64,000 nt of DNA, taken from contig NC_089753.1 in assembly GCF_040412425.1 (NCBI RefSeq), positions 38,218,913 through 38,282,912 of the forward strand, given 5' to 3'. This document shows positions 46,903-61,029 of this stretch, piece by piece. Source of the DNA: Macrobrachium rosenbergii. Taxonomy: Eukaryota > Arthropoda > Malacostraca > Decapoda > Palaemonidae. The position numbers and the translations under genes are program-made. Every line of letters begins with the position of its first letter. Positions within the stretch are counted from its first letter, which is position 1. The notes beneath the pieces were generated by a model that ran no database searches, had not been told where the DNA came from, and saw only the letters and a program-made list of their open reading frames with translations.

Positions 46903-46904
<2 letters not shown>
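45243..46904. other. Long non-array stretch, no supported gene
   Basis: About 1.66 kb with no microsatellite beyond an A16 run (45311-45326) and no unit I can define. Loose echoes of 'GACAGAATCATGTTCATAAACAGACC'-type words at 45850-46110 hint at a very old ~90 bp array. Short frames on both strands are unrecognised. Confidence 0.45.

Positions 46905-46948
<44 letters not shown>
46905..46948. repeat. (GA)n microsatellite
   Basis: Pure GA run. Confidence 0.97.
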
Positions 46949-46951
<3 letters not shown>

Positions 46952-47115
46952 AAACTGTATCTGGTGGCGACAGTTACTGACTTGCGCCTTCTAGAGGAGC
47001 TTTGGATGGGGGAAAAATGGGCTAATTGGAAACCTCACTTCCACCAGCCATGAGAGCTCGGCGATGACTTCCTTGAAATATGTAACGTGAGGAGTACACT
47101 TGACGCATTTCGTAC

Positions 47116-47256
47116 GAGAGAGAGAGAGAGAGAGAGAGTGAGAAGATGCCTAAATTAAAAGTTAAAGAAGAAAACATGGCTGAATTTATGGAGCATCCAA
47201 GAGAGAGATAATTAAGAAAAAGTCGTGGAGTCTTAGTGACAAAAAGAATAATCAAA

Positions 47257-47340
<84 letters not shown>

Positions 47341-47453
47341 GCCTAAATTAAAAGTTAAAGAAGAAAACATGGCTGAATTTATGGAGCATCTAAGAGCAAG
47401 ATAATTAAGAAAAAGTCGTGGAGTCTTAGTGACAAAAAGGATAATCAAATCAA
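47116..47453. repeat. GA-linked tandem duplication of a ~115 bp unit
   Basis: The unit beginning TGCCTAAATTAAAAGTTAAA (47147 and 47340) and ending GGATAATCAAAT occurs twice, 193 bp apart and nearly identical. It is preceded by GA 47115-47138 and GA 47262-47337. GA lengths differ threefold while the units differ by few bases. Confidence 0.95.
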
Positions 47454-47553
47454 AAGTGCCAGGTATTTAATTTATTCAACATAGAATCTGTTTAAATAAT
47501 TCAGCAAAACTTAAATGATCGTGGGACAAAAACTAGGAACAAATTAATTAGGT

Positions 47554-47554
<1 letters not shown>

Positions 47555-47619
<65 letters not shown>

Positions 47620-47694
47620 GCCGCAGCTCAATTGAGGAAAAATAGGGCTCAGCAAAACTGACGAGCAACCTTCGGCCATCATGCGGTCACATTT

Positions 47695-47745
<51 letters not shown>

Positions 47746-47827
47746 TCTCGAAAAAACTAAAAGACGGTTGACTTATGCTGACGTGTAAACAGACGAAAAT
47801 TAATGTCTGTTACTGTAGTGTTTTTGA

Positions 47828-47891
<64 letters not shown>
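47555..47891. repeat. (GA)n and two (TC)n microsatellites
   Basis: GA 47555-47617, TC 47698-47742, TC 47831-47891. Confidence 0.96.
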
Positions 47892-47893
<2 letters not shown>

Positions 47894-47976
47894 TCTTTTA
47901 TACTTGAAGGATTCAATCAAGCTAAGGAAACTGATAACTGAAATGTTTCCTTTGAAAATAAATTGAAACGTGAAAA

Positions 47977-48349
<373 letters not shown>

Positions 48350-48589
48350 TAGGAGTGGAATGACAGAAGAATAACAGAAAGAAGAAGAAATTATTAACCA
48401 GGAAATTAATAGACCAATATAAAAGTAATCTGTTAACAATTAAGTACAAAGCAGACTTTAATGTCAATAAAGAGCAAGGTCAACAGAGTAATTACAACAT
48501 AAGAGGACCTGGCCTTATACGACCAGGTAGCGACTTCAGGCCTTCACTAGGTTCACCTTCACTGCCCCACACACTACATGTGTCGGCCA

Positions 48590-48840
48590 CTACATAAAGC
48601 AGTGGCAATAATGGATACTAGATTCGCAAATTGTTGCTACAATTGCCACTCCATTGTCATGTCCACTTCTATAAACAAAGGCAAAATACAGTTACTAGGT
48701 GGGCAAAGGGTTGATACCATTGCCCCTCAATTATCATTCCCACTTCTATAAACAAACGACATAATGAAGATACTAAATGGGCAAATGGTTGCATAAAATT
48801 GCCCCTCCATTATCACGCCCACTTCTATAGCAAAAGAGCA
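48590..48840. repeat. ~85 bp tandem repeat, 3 copies
   Basis: Each unit has 'GATACTARATKSGCAAATGG', 'TTGCCCCTCCATTATCA' and 'CCCACTTCTATAAACAAA' in order. Confidence 0.88.
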
Positions 48841-49059
48841 TGATAAACAGTGTCATCGTTTCAGTCTAAATTCCACGGCGATCATCCGTAAAGAAAACGA
48901 TAAAAAACAATAAAAATACACATAGCGAGGAAACCTACATCTCAAAGAGACAGACAACCAGAGACAAATTCTACTAATGAATCGTCGTGGAAATTCTTCC
49001 TGGCGTTAAAGGACGAACCCACTCGGAGGAGAGTCCCCAAGAACACTTTCTCTTCACGC

Positions 49060-49420
49060 CGCTGACCACGGAGGGAAATAAATCGAGATTATTGGTATAA
49101 TCCCACGGGAGTAGCTTTAAATGACCAGCCTTACCACTTTAATCGCCCTAAAATAACCGACCCTCTTGCTCGAGTTGCATTTAAACTAACAGATCTCGAC
49201 TAAGCGTAGACGCCGTGGGAGTGCTCCAAGGATTTCTTAAAATGCTGCAGGAACCAGCAAGAATCCTGAAGGATAAGGAAGATCAAATTGCGCGAACTGC
49301 ACTGAAATGGCCGACCTTGAAACTTGAATCGCCTTTGAAATAACAGACGTTAATTGGGAGCAGATATAGCTCGGTGCTTCAAGGATGTCAGTTTTACAGG
49401 AACCAAAAACATCTAAGGTG
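49060..49420. repeat. Decayed ~187 bp tandem duplication
   Basis: AATGACCAGCCTTACCACTT (49118) and AATGGCCGACCTTGAAACTT (about 49305) start related stretches. They share GAATCGCC/TAATCGCC, AAATAAC and 'GTGGGAGTGCTCCAAGGAT' against 'GGTGCTTCAAGGAT'. Confidence 0.55.
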
Positions 49421-49545
49421 GAAAAAACTACAGTATATATATAAATAAAAACTATATAAACAAGGATGTCAATTTCACAGGAGCCAAAAATATTTAGGGA
49501 GGAAAAAAAATACTACATATATAAATAAAAACTATATAAAAAGAC
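49370..49545. repeat. ~84 bp tandem dimer
   Basis: CAAGGATGTCARTTTYACAG, 'GAACCAAAAA' and 'ATATAAATAAAAACTATATA' occur twice. Confidence 0.92.
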
Positions 49546-49559
49546 TAAAGGTAAGAAAT

Positions 49560-50011
<452 letters not shown>

Positions 50012-50259
50012 CATGATGAGTGTGTCTATATAAGAGAAAAGCATGCCTGATTATTCACTGTTTCAAAATTAGTTACCAAAAAAACAGCATCTTAGGCATC
50101 GGACGATATATGAATACGTGGTTAGATCAGAATATTACCGAACACTGGAGAATACAAAATTTAAAAATACATAATATAAAAAAATAAAAGAATCATAACT
50201 AGAAGCCGTGAACAGAATAAATATTATCATAAAACCAATGGATTCATTCTCTGAGCGAT

Positions 50260-51110
50260 GACAAAGCCATCTGGGAATACCATCTGGGAGACGAGATATT
50301 CCCCACCACGATGAAGTGTCACTTTCCTAGACCATGATTTTGGAAGTCCAGATCCTTCGCGTTTTACGGTCGTGGAAGACCTTCATTATATTCATTTGAA
50401 GGATCTTTCCACATCCACATCCCAATAATATCTGTACACACTGTCACTATCCTGTATCCTCTAACATTTTCACCATCAGCAACCAAGATACATTAAAAAA
50501 AAAATGGAATTTATTCACATAAATTATCACCATCGTCTCAGATTGCAATCTTCACCATCGCTTTCATAAATGCTTCAGCATTATCAATATCCCTTTTTCA
50601 CCATCAAACTCATATACAGTGCATAAACATATTACTATGAGACTATCGCCCTCAAAATTCATCAACATTTTCATTATCTTTCCACCAACACCAAGAGCAG
50701 ATACATACAAATTATCACAATCCTATAAGAATTCACTCTTCACTGTCAACATTTTAAAGGCCTCGTTGGTAATTACCTGAAAGTAAACTGTCTTCACTAT
50801 CGCCAACTCACAGTCATATGTGAAGCCCTTCACAATCCTGCACCATTCCAAGGACATCTTTTGTAAATATTCTGTGAAATTAAACAAAGAATAAAACCGC
50901 AAGATGACCTTCGCCTCTACGATGTCAATTTCGAAAAACCAAATCTGGATTAACATCTGCAAGCATTACCTTAGCTCTACACCATCGTACAAAGACATTA
51001 GCAATCACCGTCCTAAACAAATCTACACATTCACAAGTTTAGAAGCCTTTCAACATCAACATCCTACACAAAAGAAAGGTAAACCGGGCGATACCATCGT
51101 GAGCGTCCTT
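50260..51110. repeat. Diffuse degenerate array of TTATCACCATC/ATTTTCACCATC words
   Basis: Words such as AAATTATCACCATC, ATTTTCACCATCA, CAACATTTTCATTATC and CATTTTAAAG recur without fixed spacing, probably an old minisatellite. Short frames inside are not genes. Confidence 0.4.
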
Positions 51111-51212
51111 ATCTCGTGCCCATAACGCGAAAGAATACCCTGGCATACCTGGATGAAATCACATACCCATCGATGGATATCGCCCAGAGGAAGCCTGGTA
51201 GGAAAACAGGAT

Positions 51213-51335
51213 TTAGAATTGGGTAATAATAACCTCCTGGTTATGAAATGGGCTGCTGTAACCTCTGGCTAAGGAATGGGTTCGTTGCAGCCTCCTGACG
51301 AAGGAATGAGTTATCGTAACCTCCGGGTTGGCATA
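51213..51335. repeat. ~36 bp tandem repeat, about 3.5 copies
   Basis: Units of AACCTCCTGGTTATGAAATG and 'GGYTGCTGT' recur with substitutions. Confidence 0.8.
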
Positions 51336-51389
51336 TGCTCAAATTGAGGTCGGTCACTAACAGATGAGAAAAGGGTGAGGGCATAAGCA

Positions 51390-51575
<186 letters not shown>

Positions 51576-51743
51576 TTGTGTATATAAAAATGTCACGCTG
51601 TATGTGACAAAATTCATAATTGTCCACGTGTTACAAACTTACCAATGAGCTTTCATGGTGGAGGGGTGGTTGATACCGATTTTCAATACAAAACCTGATT
51701 TCGACATCCACATGCACAGCCAAGTCGTTACCAACATACATCT

Positions 51744-51910
51744 TTCATGATGGCTCAGCAGTCAGAGGTCACTATGCACCGTTGCTTCTAAACCAGAGAG
51801 CAGTTCGAATCCCACTGGTGACGGAGCACTTATCAATTATAGCCTAACTGCCCTCGGGTGTGCGTTGTTCACGAGGTATAGTGAATTGGATATTAAACGA
51901 TATTTGTGGA
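51744..51910 (+). mobile_element. tRNA-derived SINE III
   Basis: The A box TGGCTCAGCAGTCAGAGG (51751-51768) and B box AGTTCGAATCCC (51802-51813) fit polymerase III tRNA promoters with normal spacing. A ~90 bp body follows, ending GGATATTAAACGATATTTGT, the segment also seen inverted at 45011-45116. The repeat of the tail elsewhere without the tRNA head supports a SINE rather than a lone tRNA pseudogene. Confidence 0.75.
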
Positions 51911-51964
51911 TTAACAATTCCTGAATGTAAGAAAATGCAAAGGCATACGTGACAAAAATTCACA

Positions 51965-52607
<643 letters not shown>

Positions 52608-52978
52608 AGTAGTTTTCTGAAAAGAAAACTATTGTGACTGCTTTGTCTGTCGGTCCGCACTTTTTGCTGTCCGCACTTTTTCTGTCCGCCTTCAGATCTT
52701 GAAAACTATTGAGGCTAGAGGGCTGCAAATTGGTGTGCTGATCACCCACCCTCCAATCATCAAACATCCCCAATTGCAACCCTCTAGCCTCAGTAGTTTT
52801 TACTTTATTTAAAGTTAAAGTTAGCCATGATCGTGCATCTGGCACCGATATAGGTGCCAACACAGGCCACCACCGGATCGTGGCTGAGAGTTTCATAGGC
52901 CTGAGTCTTTAAGTTTCATGGGCCGTGGCTATAAAGAAAACTTGATTGCGCCGAGGAAACTTCGGCGCATTTTTTCTT
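52608..52978 (-). mobile_element. Multi-hairpin element family A, copy 4 (subfamily A2, minus strand)
   Basis: In minus sense it begins AAAAAATGCGCCGAAG (GCGCCGAAG pairing with CTCGGCGC). It carries the A2-specific 'CCTGTGTTGGCACC' with a TGGCACC/GGTGCCA hairpin. The large hairpin is at 52701-52802. It ends with AGTTTTCTTTTCAGAAAACT. Best copy for seeing the 5' hairpin and the A2 module. Confidence 0.87.
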
Positions 52979-53150
52979 TCAGACTTGGTGCAAAATTGAA
53001 GCTGCACAAGTTGCCCACATATTTTGTACAGGTGTAACACTGAAGTCCCACAACAAATGTGCATTAAATCACCTCTGTATTGATTCAAAACTGAAGATGC
53101 ACAACAAGTAGCCCACATTTTTTCTGTCCTGGCGCAAAACTGAAGTTGCC
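52979..53150. repeat. Degenerate ~50 bp repeat, ~3 copies
   Basis: GTGCAAAATTGAAGCTGCAC, CAAAACTGAAGATGCACAAC and GCGCAAAACTGAAGTTGCC alternate with GCCCACATWTTTTSTRC. Confidence 0.7.
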
Positions 53151-56059
53151 AGCAACGGCAAATTAACCTTTCCACCTAGCCTATGTCGGCTACTTAATGC
53201 CAAATTTGGCAGCAAGATGCTATGAGATGGTAGGAAAGATGTCATCTAGACACAGATCTCGAGAAAGTCTTTAGGGAGAAAATGCAATAAAGAAAGATAT
53301 TCAGGTAAAAGAATTCCTGAAATTTAAACAAAAGACAACTGGAAAATTTAAGCGAAGGAATATTTTATTTAAGGGAATATTTTATTTATCTTGAATTCAT
53401 TTTGATATGCAAAAATATCATGGATCAGTATGACGGAGGATAACATACTGTGCTATACTTAGTTCACAAGGAACATTAAGAGTAACGCCCAAAACCCGTT
53501 TCTATGCTCATGCGAAAACCCCAATTTGAACACATTATCAGATAAAATGCCCACAAGAAATGCTAATACAGAATGCAAGAAGTACATTGTAAAACAATAA
53601 ATGAAGCTGAACTGGGCGTAAGCCATATTAACACCTTGCAGCTGTTATCAAAAAGGCAATGGGCATTATAATAACGTTTTTACAAATGCTGATACAGAAT
53701 AGATAGTATCAACGCCATAGAGAAATGTAAAACAAATTTGCAAAGACCAGATAATCTTCCAGCAAACATACTGGTGTAAAATAAAGTATAACAATATTTT
53801 CAACATAATGGCATGGCATAAACTGCTTTCGTAGCAGATCGAATGAAATCAACATATGAAAAGAAATATTAAAGAACAAAAAACCCAAACCATAAACTGT
53901 TATTTAGAAATAATAACGCTCACACTACTTAATCGCTACCACACCGCAAGGAAAAAAACAATAACTAATTATCACCACAAAAATTAACAGTAATTATCAC
54001 CAAATAAAAATATTAACATTAAACAATTTACAACAACAACAACATTCTGTATTAACTATTAAATGCCGATAAATAACATGAATCTCAATACATTTTTTGC
54101 ATATAAAAATTATATTAATCAATGAAAAAAAAAATTACCTACCCTAAAAGAGTTTTTTCCCAAACAGAACAAAGGTAAAATCAAGAACACTGATTAAATG
54201 AGGCGTGACATGAACAAAACAAAGAATAAGAAAAAAAAAACAAGAAGAATGTTGAAATTACAATCGAATGTACTGGACCGTAAACCATATTTACAAACTA
54301 TAACAAAGTAAATAAGAACCACCACCCACATAGAAGGGACGTGACACAGACCCAGCAAAGACCACAGAAAACAAAGAAACAAACAAAGACAGAAGCGCAA
54401 GATCGTCTAAATGAAAAAAGGGGAGGGGCACAGACACTGCCCATAACAGTTTCCAGAGCGGCAGGGAGGGACGATGAAGAACAAGAAGACCTTGGCATTT
54501 TCGAATTCAGATCAAGGTCTCCATAATCCTTGATTGCCTTAACGGGCCCGGACCTGAACTTGGACCTGATTACCTATAACTATTACCGTGAAGAGAACGA
54601 CCCCCATTACCAGGCCCTGTTATAACTGCAGTTCATATGACTCGTATTTATGACGAGTTCAGTTTTTATCGGTCGGTCATGATGACTTTCCATTATCACT
54701 TAAACTGCAGTTTTTTTGGGGGGTCCAATAACGGCTGCAGACCAGGCTTTGTGAGGATCATTGATTGCTGTTATTATTAACTGATTTATTGGATTTTGAA
54801 TTCATTCATTTGCTGCGGAAATAATCACAGAAACGGTTATCTGAAGGGAATGTTGTCTGATTTATTTAAAAAAAAAAAAAAAAGAGGTCTTCAGGTATGT
54901 ATCAGATTCCCCACGCAAGCTGTTCATGTGTCTGACGATCATTTCTAAGCAAAAGTTTCAAAATATATCAACAAAAGCAATATACTTGTATTTAATAGGA
55001 CCTCAAATAATAACAGCAATAATATTAAACTTATATTAGAGGTAGCAAGAAAAATTAGTTGTAATAATACCCAAGAGAGTAACTGCAGCACTAATAGTCA
55101 TAATGATGATCACAAATGCAATACGAAAACAAAATGGCTAATACCAAAAAATACAGAACAGTAACAACAAAAATATCACCGTATTATTACGGGATGCTTT
55201 TGGAACGAGAGCTCGTGCCAGTACAAGACTGCCTTCATCTAAAATAACAACAGTATCGGTACCAAAATAACTTCCACTCGAAAGCGTAAGGACATCCACT
55301 TTTTTTTTTTGGCGACGAAAGATAAGTTTACAATTCAACTAAACTCAAACGCCAAAACCACAATCTCAAAGTGGGAAATACCCGTGGAAATACACCGTTA
55401 TCTATGCGACAGCATTTTTTCAACACTGCTTTTTCCTTCTTCGTGAAACATATCCCAATTTTAAACCTGTTTCCTTTTTTTCTAATTTTCTAAGAAATTA
55501 CGGTACTAACATTGTTCGATTCTTGAAAAACTCATCAACGACTTTCCCGTTTTGTAGTGTTAAAAAAAGTACTATTACTTGATGAATGTGACTGGAAAAA
55601 ATTACTGTGATGTCAAAGGGGGGGGGGGATTAGCCTGAGTTTTTAGGTCTTTGAAAAACCCTTAAAACCTTTCCTAAAAAAAATTGGCCTTCAATGGGTA
55701 CTGACATCATTCCTAACAACGTACTTAAAATGTATCAAAAACTCTTGCTCCATAATAATATTTTTCAATAATCAAACAGGGAATACTACCTATTATTATT
55801 ATTATTATTAATTACTCCAATACGACGTTTCCCCAAATAAGGGCTGTCTTCTGAGAAAAAAACAGAACAAAATTACTGTCACATTAACGAAAATCCGGAT
55901 AAAAAAAAGGCAATGTCTATAAACCGGGAACTCCTAAATGAAAATATCTCCATCGCCACCAGCTGACACTCAACCACCTTTCCCCTCCCCCTTCCCCTCC
56001 TCCACCCAAGCCCTCCTCCCACTCTCCCCCCGAAGGTCTTCACGACTTCAGGGTGAACC

Positions 56060-56061
<2 letters not shown>
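53151..56061. other. Longest array-poor stretch, no supported gene
   Basis: About 2.9 kb of mostly AT-rich sequence. It holds only a short CAA run (about 54031), A17 near 54868, G10 at 55618-55627 and ATT at 55793-55810. 54500-54760 is more GC-balanced. Short frames (up to about 68 codons) are unrecognised. If the window holds a real exon that I missed, this interval or 45.2-46.9 kb is where it could lie. Confidence 0.4.
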
Positions 56062-56117
<56 letters not shown>

Positions 56118-56235
56118 CCGTTACGGCCGATTATCATCAGCTCCCTTGCGGCTATTAAGCCAATTATCACCCGGGTGGAATTAACGAAAAGGTCGGAAGC
56201 GATGAAAGCCAAAGAGACTGAGATAGGGGAACGAA

Positions 56236-56306
<71 letters not shown>

Positions 56307-56393
56307 GGTAATCACGGAATGAAATGGAAATGACATAATCAGACAGAGGGGGGAGTATAAAGCAGCAAAAAAAGTAAGGTACAGCAAGGAAAG

Positions 56394-56472
<79 letters not shown>
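56062..56472. repeat. (TC)n and two (GA)n microsatellites
   Basis: TC 56062-56114, GA 56237-56301, GA 56401-56472. The TC and first GA runs are mutually complementary. Confidence 0.97.
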
Positions 56473-56475
<3 letters not shown>

Positions 56476-56560
56476 AAATCTTCTTCTTACTAAAACAGAA
56501 GCAACCAAGATCTGTCATGCATAAAATCCAACACTAGGAAAAAAATAAAACATTAAACCG

Positions 56561-56580
56561 ACAACAACAACAACAACAAC

Positions 56581-56646
<66 letters not shown>
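56561..56646. repeat. Compound (CAA)n(AAT)n
   Basis: About seven CAA units then about 22 AAT units. Confidence 0.97.
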
Positions 56647-56647
<1 letters not shown>

Positions 56648-56742
56648 TACTTACGAAATAACTCAAATGGTAACTTGCATTAATCTCAACATTTAATACT
56701 CTGGTTTCCTGGATAACAATGGCTTACTTCCTTAATCTGTAC

Positions 56743-56744
56743 TT

Positions 56745-56795
<51 letters not shown>
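56743..56795. repeat. (TC)n microsatellite
   Basis: TC run with one TTC interruption. Confidence 0.96.
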
Positions 56796-56799
<4 letters not shown>

Positions 56800-56877
56800 C
56801 TTAAATACGTGCGTCACTTTTGCTGTTATGGTTGTACGAAAATGAATAAAAACAAGAATACTTAATTAAGGTAAGTT

Positions 56878-57130
56878 AAATCAGAGAAGTGTAACTCGAT
56901 ACAAATGGACGAATCAAAATGAACACAAAATTATGAATGAATAAATGAGAGAATGTAGATCGATACAAATGGATAAATCAAAATGAATAGAAAATTATGA
57001 ATTAATACCCGAGAGAAATGTAAATCGATAAAAACGGACAAATCAAAATGAACGTAAAATTACGAATGAATAAATGAGAGAAGTGTAAATCGATACAAGT
57101 GGATAAATCAATATGAGGAGAAAATTATGA
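56878..57130. repeat. ~63 bp minisatellite, 4 copies
   Basis: GAGAARTGTAAATCGATACA, 'AATGGATAAATCAAAATGA' and AAAATTATGAATGAATAAAT recur in order. Confidence 0.9.
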
Positions 57131-57267
57131 CTGATTAAATATGTTATTTATGCACAGTAACAGGGGAAGAAGAAAGGAAAAATAAGTGAGAAATATAAGT
57201 TATTGTCTCACTTAAGTTATTAAAGATAACATAAATAACAAACATGCTCAACCGTCCTCGCATCTAG

Positions 57268-57755
57268 TTTCAACTGAAATTAAATCTATTATCATCATAA
57301 AAACTATCATTATCATTCCCATGTCCTTAAATTTATTAAATTTATTATCAAAAAAACTATCATTATCATTGTCATGTCCTTAAATTTATTAAATTTATTA
57401 TCATAAAAACTATCATTATCACTCTCATGTCCTTAAATTTATTAAATTTATCATCATACCAACTATCATTATCACTGTCATGTCCTTAAATTTATCATCA
57501 TAAAAACTATCATTATCATTGTCATGTCCTTAAATTTATTAAATTTATTATCATCATAAAAACTATCATTATCACTGTCATGTCCTTAAATTTATCAAAT
57601 TTATTATCATAAAAACCTACCATTACCGCTGTCATGTCCTTAAGCTTATTAAATTTATTATCATAAAACTATCATTATCACCCTCATGTCCTTAAATTTA
57701 TTAAATTTACTATCACAAAAACTACCATTATCACTGTCATGTCCTTAAGTCATTC
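57268..57755. repeat. ~53 bp minisatellite, ~9 copies
   Basis: Units of AAATTTATTATCATAAAAAC, 'TATCATTATCACTGTCATG' and 'TCCTTAAATTTATT'. Some units lack one AAATTTATT copy. Confidence 0.93.
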
Positions 57756-57925
57756 TAAATAGCCAGGCTACTAAAAATACTTGAACTAATGATCCTAAAA
57801 CTATTAAACCATCTCAGAATTCTTTTGTTCTTGCTGTTGTGGAAAAGGCCGTCTCGGCGTAAGGCCGGCATAATCTAAACAGACCGTCTGCCGTCTTACC
57901 TTAAATAAATACACACATCGAAACA

Positions 57926-57928
<3 letters not shown>

Positions 57929-58014
<86 letters not shown>

Positions 58015-58062
58015 AAACCACTGAGATAAGCGTTATAGAAAAATAAGAAAATTATTAGTCTG

Positions 58063-58129
<67 letters not shown>

Positions 58130-58171
58130 CTGAGATAAGCGTTATAGAAAAATAAGAAAATTATTAGTCTG

Positions 58172-58233
<62 letters not shown>

Positions 58234-58302
58234 AAACCACTGAGATAAGCGTTATAGAAAATAAGAAAATTATTAGTCTGGGAGAGAGAGAGAGAGAGAG
58301 AT

Positions 58303-58359
<57 letters not shown>

Positions 58360-58423
58360 AAATTAAGCTGGAGAGGAATAAGTGAGATAGGGATAATAGA
58401 AAAATAATTAGAAAAAATATCTA

Positions 58424-58503
<80 letters not shown>

Positions 58504-58570
58504 AACTTTTAGCAGGAGAGGAATAAGTGAGATAAGCAAAACAAAAACAAAAAACAATAAAATGTTAACC

Positions 58571-58642
<72 letters not shown>

Positions 58643-58710
58643 AACTTTTAGCAGGAGAGGAATAAGTGAGATAAGCAAAACAAAAACAAAAAAACAATAA
58701 AATGTTAACC

Positions 58711-58778
<68 letters not shown>
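57929..58778. repeat. Composite (GA)n array with three unit types
   Basis: GA runs at 57929-58011, 58064-58123, 58174-58228, 58282-58356, 58428-58500, 58572-58638 and 58712-58778 separate three copies of unit 1 (AGAAACCACTGAGATAAGCG ... TTATTAGTCTGGG), one of unit 2 (GGAAATTAAGCTGGAGAGGA) and two of unit 3 (GGAACTTTTAGCAGGAGAGG ... AATGTTAACCATA). Units 2 and 3 share 'GGAGAGGAATAAGTGAGATA', so they are related. Confidence 0.95.
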
Positions 58779-58780
<2 letters not shown>

Positions 58781-58941
58781 ATATGCAACCAGGCAACACG
58801 GAGGCCACAGCAACTGCCACCTGCAACTCAAGCCTATACGAGCGGTGTCCCGTGTCCCCCTCTGGTCGATCCTCTTCACAAAAATCATTGGATTAAATTT
58901 CGCTCTCAAAGAGGACCTCTGATCTGATCCCATTCCCTAGT

Positions 58942-59026
58942 CTCTCTCTCTCTCTCTCTCTCTCAATTGCTCGTCTATTCTTCTACTACTTCCTTCAGGA
59001 CACACCAATCTCTCTCTCTCTCTCTG
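58942..59026. repeat. Short (TC)n runs
   Basis: TC 58942-58964 and TC 59010-59026. Confidence 0.9.
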
Positions 59027-59120
59027 AAGTGGCCGCATCTCATACCACTTGGGGGATTCCTTCCTCCTCTTCAGAGTTTAAAGTGGTTGTCCTACGCAGG
59101 TATTATTTATACGTACGTAC

Positions 59121-59126
<6 letters not shown>

Positions 59127-59198
<72 letters not shown>

Positions 59199-59223
59199 GT
59201 ATATAATGAAATATAATATACTG

Positions 59224-59314
<91 letters not shown>

Positions 59315-59335
59315 CACAGAGAGAGAGAGAGAGGG
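59127..59335. repeat. (AT)n, AT mosaic, (AT)n and (GA)n
   Basis: AT 59127-59191, a mosaic with TACTGTA at 59219-59225, AT 59236-59312, short GA 59317-59335. Confidence 0.95.
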
Positions 59336-59469
59336 AGATACATAATATGTGTGTACATTCACCTTGTGCGTACAGAAATGTGCATATACAGATACACATA
59401 CTGCTATACATAATGTATAGTTACATAAAACTGTTATACATCAGAAGACCAATAACAAAGGTAATCTAA

Positions 59470-59913
59470 CAGGGCGCCCCCTCCGCCACCAACACCCCGT
59501 CGATATATCCACCTCCATAGAACAGTAACCCGACACCTTTATTTCACGGCGAAATGGAATCTCATAAACAAGAATCCAATATCCATAACATCATCTCCTA
59601 TACGAGATCCCCATCCAGGTAAATAGCGCTGTTTATACACCTGCGTTATTTAGGGTCTTCTTAAACGGCAGCGAATTTATCTTCGACGCTTCTCGGGGAC
59701 GTTCGTAATATCTATCTGAGAATATGCCTGCGTTAGACGTAGAAGTATTATTCAGGGGATATTGCCTCGGTGGGTAATACATGTCTTGGAGGGATCAGAG
59801 AGGTGTTATATGACCCATGATCAATATATCAATTGTAGAATTTTTTTTATTCCAAAGTGATCGTTGTAGGGTCCACACAGAAAGGAAAAATAAAGCTACG
59901 GTGCTAATTACTA

Positions 59914-59914
<1 letters not shown>
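59470..59914. other. GC-balanced unique sequence
   Basis: No repeats and moderate GC. No long open frame on either strand, so not an obvious exon. It could be conserved non-coding sequence. Confidence 0.4.
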
Positions 59915-59978
<64 letters not shown>

Positions 59979-60010
59979 TAATAAAAATAACAACAATAAT
60001 AATAATAACG
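59915..60010. repeat. (AAT)n microsatellite
   Basis: Pure AAT to 59975, then AAT with AAA and AAC interruptions. Confidence 0.96.
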
Positions 60011-60051
60011 AATATGTTGATGCTACAGGTGGAAATTTCAGTATCACTAAA

Positions 60052-60055
<4 letters not shown>

Positions 60056-60096
<41 letters not shown>

Positions 60097-60173
60097 CAGT
60101 ATATATATAATACTGTATAATATATACATATATATGTGTGTGTGTGTGTTTACATTTATATACAGTATATATA

Positions 60174-60231
<58 letters not shown>

Positions 60232-60243
60232 TATATATATACA

Positions 60244-60303
<60 letters not shown>
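60056..60303. repeat. AT mosaic with repeated TACTGTA/TACAGTA interruptions
   Basis: AT blocks broken by TACAGTA at 60095, 60161 and 60240 and TACTGTA at 60111 and 60172, plus a GT run near 60137-60150. Confidence 0.95.
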
Positions 60304-60307
<4 letters not shown>

Positions 60308-60957
60308 TTTAGATAAATTCTAAAATTCGATCCAGAACACATTTATTAATTATTTTACACGAGTATTAAATTCTGCCGTACGTTTATATGAGAAAAAACA
60401 TATTAAATCTCCTACCGCACTCGTCTCCACGTATATGAATATTTCTCCACGACTTTTTCTTTTAGTTTAGAAAAACCAAGAAAATAAACATATAATTTAT
60501 ATATGTATCCCTCTCACTAAGATCATGAATCATCAGCTTTCTGAAAAATATACCAGCGCGAATGATTGTCTAATTTTGTGTTTGCTTTTAAAGCGGAAAA
60601 ATATACCAGTGTGAATAATTATCTGCTTTTGTGTTTGCTTTTAAAAGAGTTTATCTAACAAAATATGTTCTACAGCCCATATACTTCTAAACGCAAAATT
60701 AATAAAATGTATAAATGCGATGCAATTAAAAGAAAATAATACCGGTAATTACGCAAAAATAGTAAGAGAGTTTGTCGGGTAAAAAAGTCCCCTAAAACAG
60801 TTTTAGGAAATAAATAAAAGGGTTTAGTGGGATTTTTCTTTAAAGAACAGATGAGAAAAGACTGAGGACAAGTTTTCTCTTCAAAGCCTTCACGTAAAGT
60901 CATTCTTCCAAGGATTCCAACCGCTGACCTTTCCTCTATCTCCAGACAAGACTGACT
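60304..60957. repeat. AT-rich sequence with one ~54 bp tandem dimer
   Basis: AAAATATACCAGYGYGAATR and 'TTTTGTGTTTGCTTTTAAA' occur twice (about 60544 and 60598). The rest is unrecognised. Confidence 0.8.
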
Positions 60958-61029
60958 TATAATAATAATAATAATAATAATAATAATTTCATCAGCTTAC
61001 TCTTCCTTTACTTCCAGACAAGACTGACT

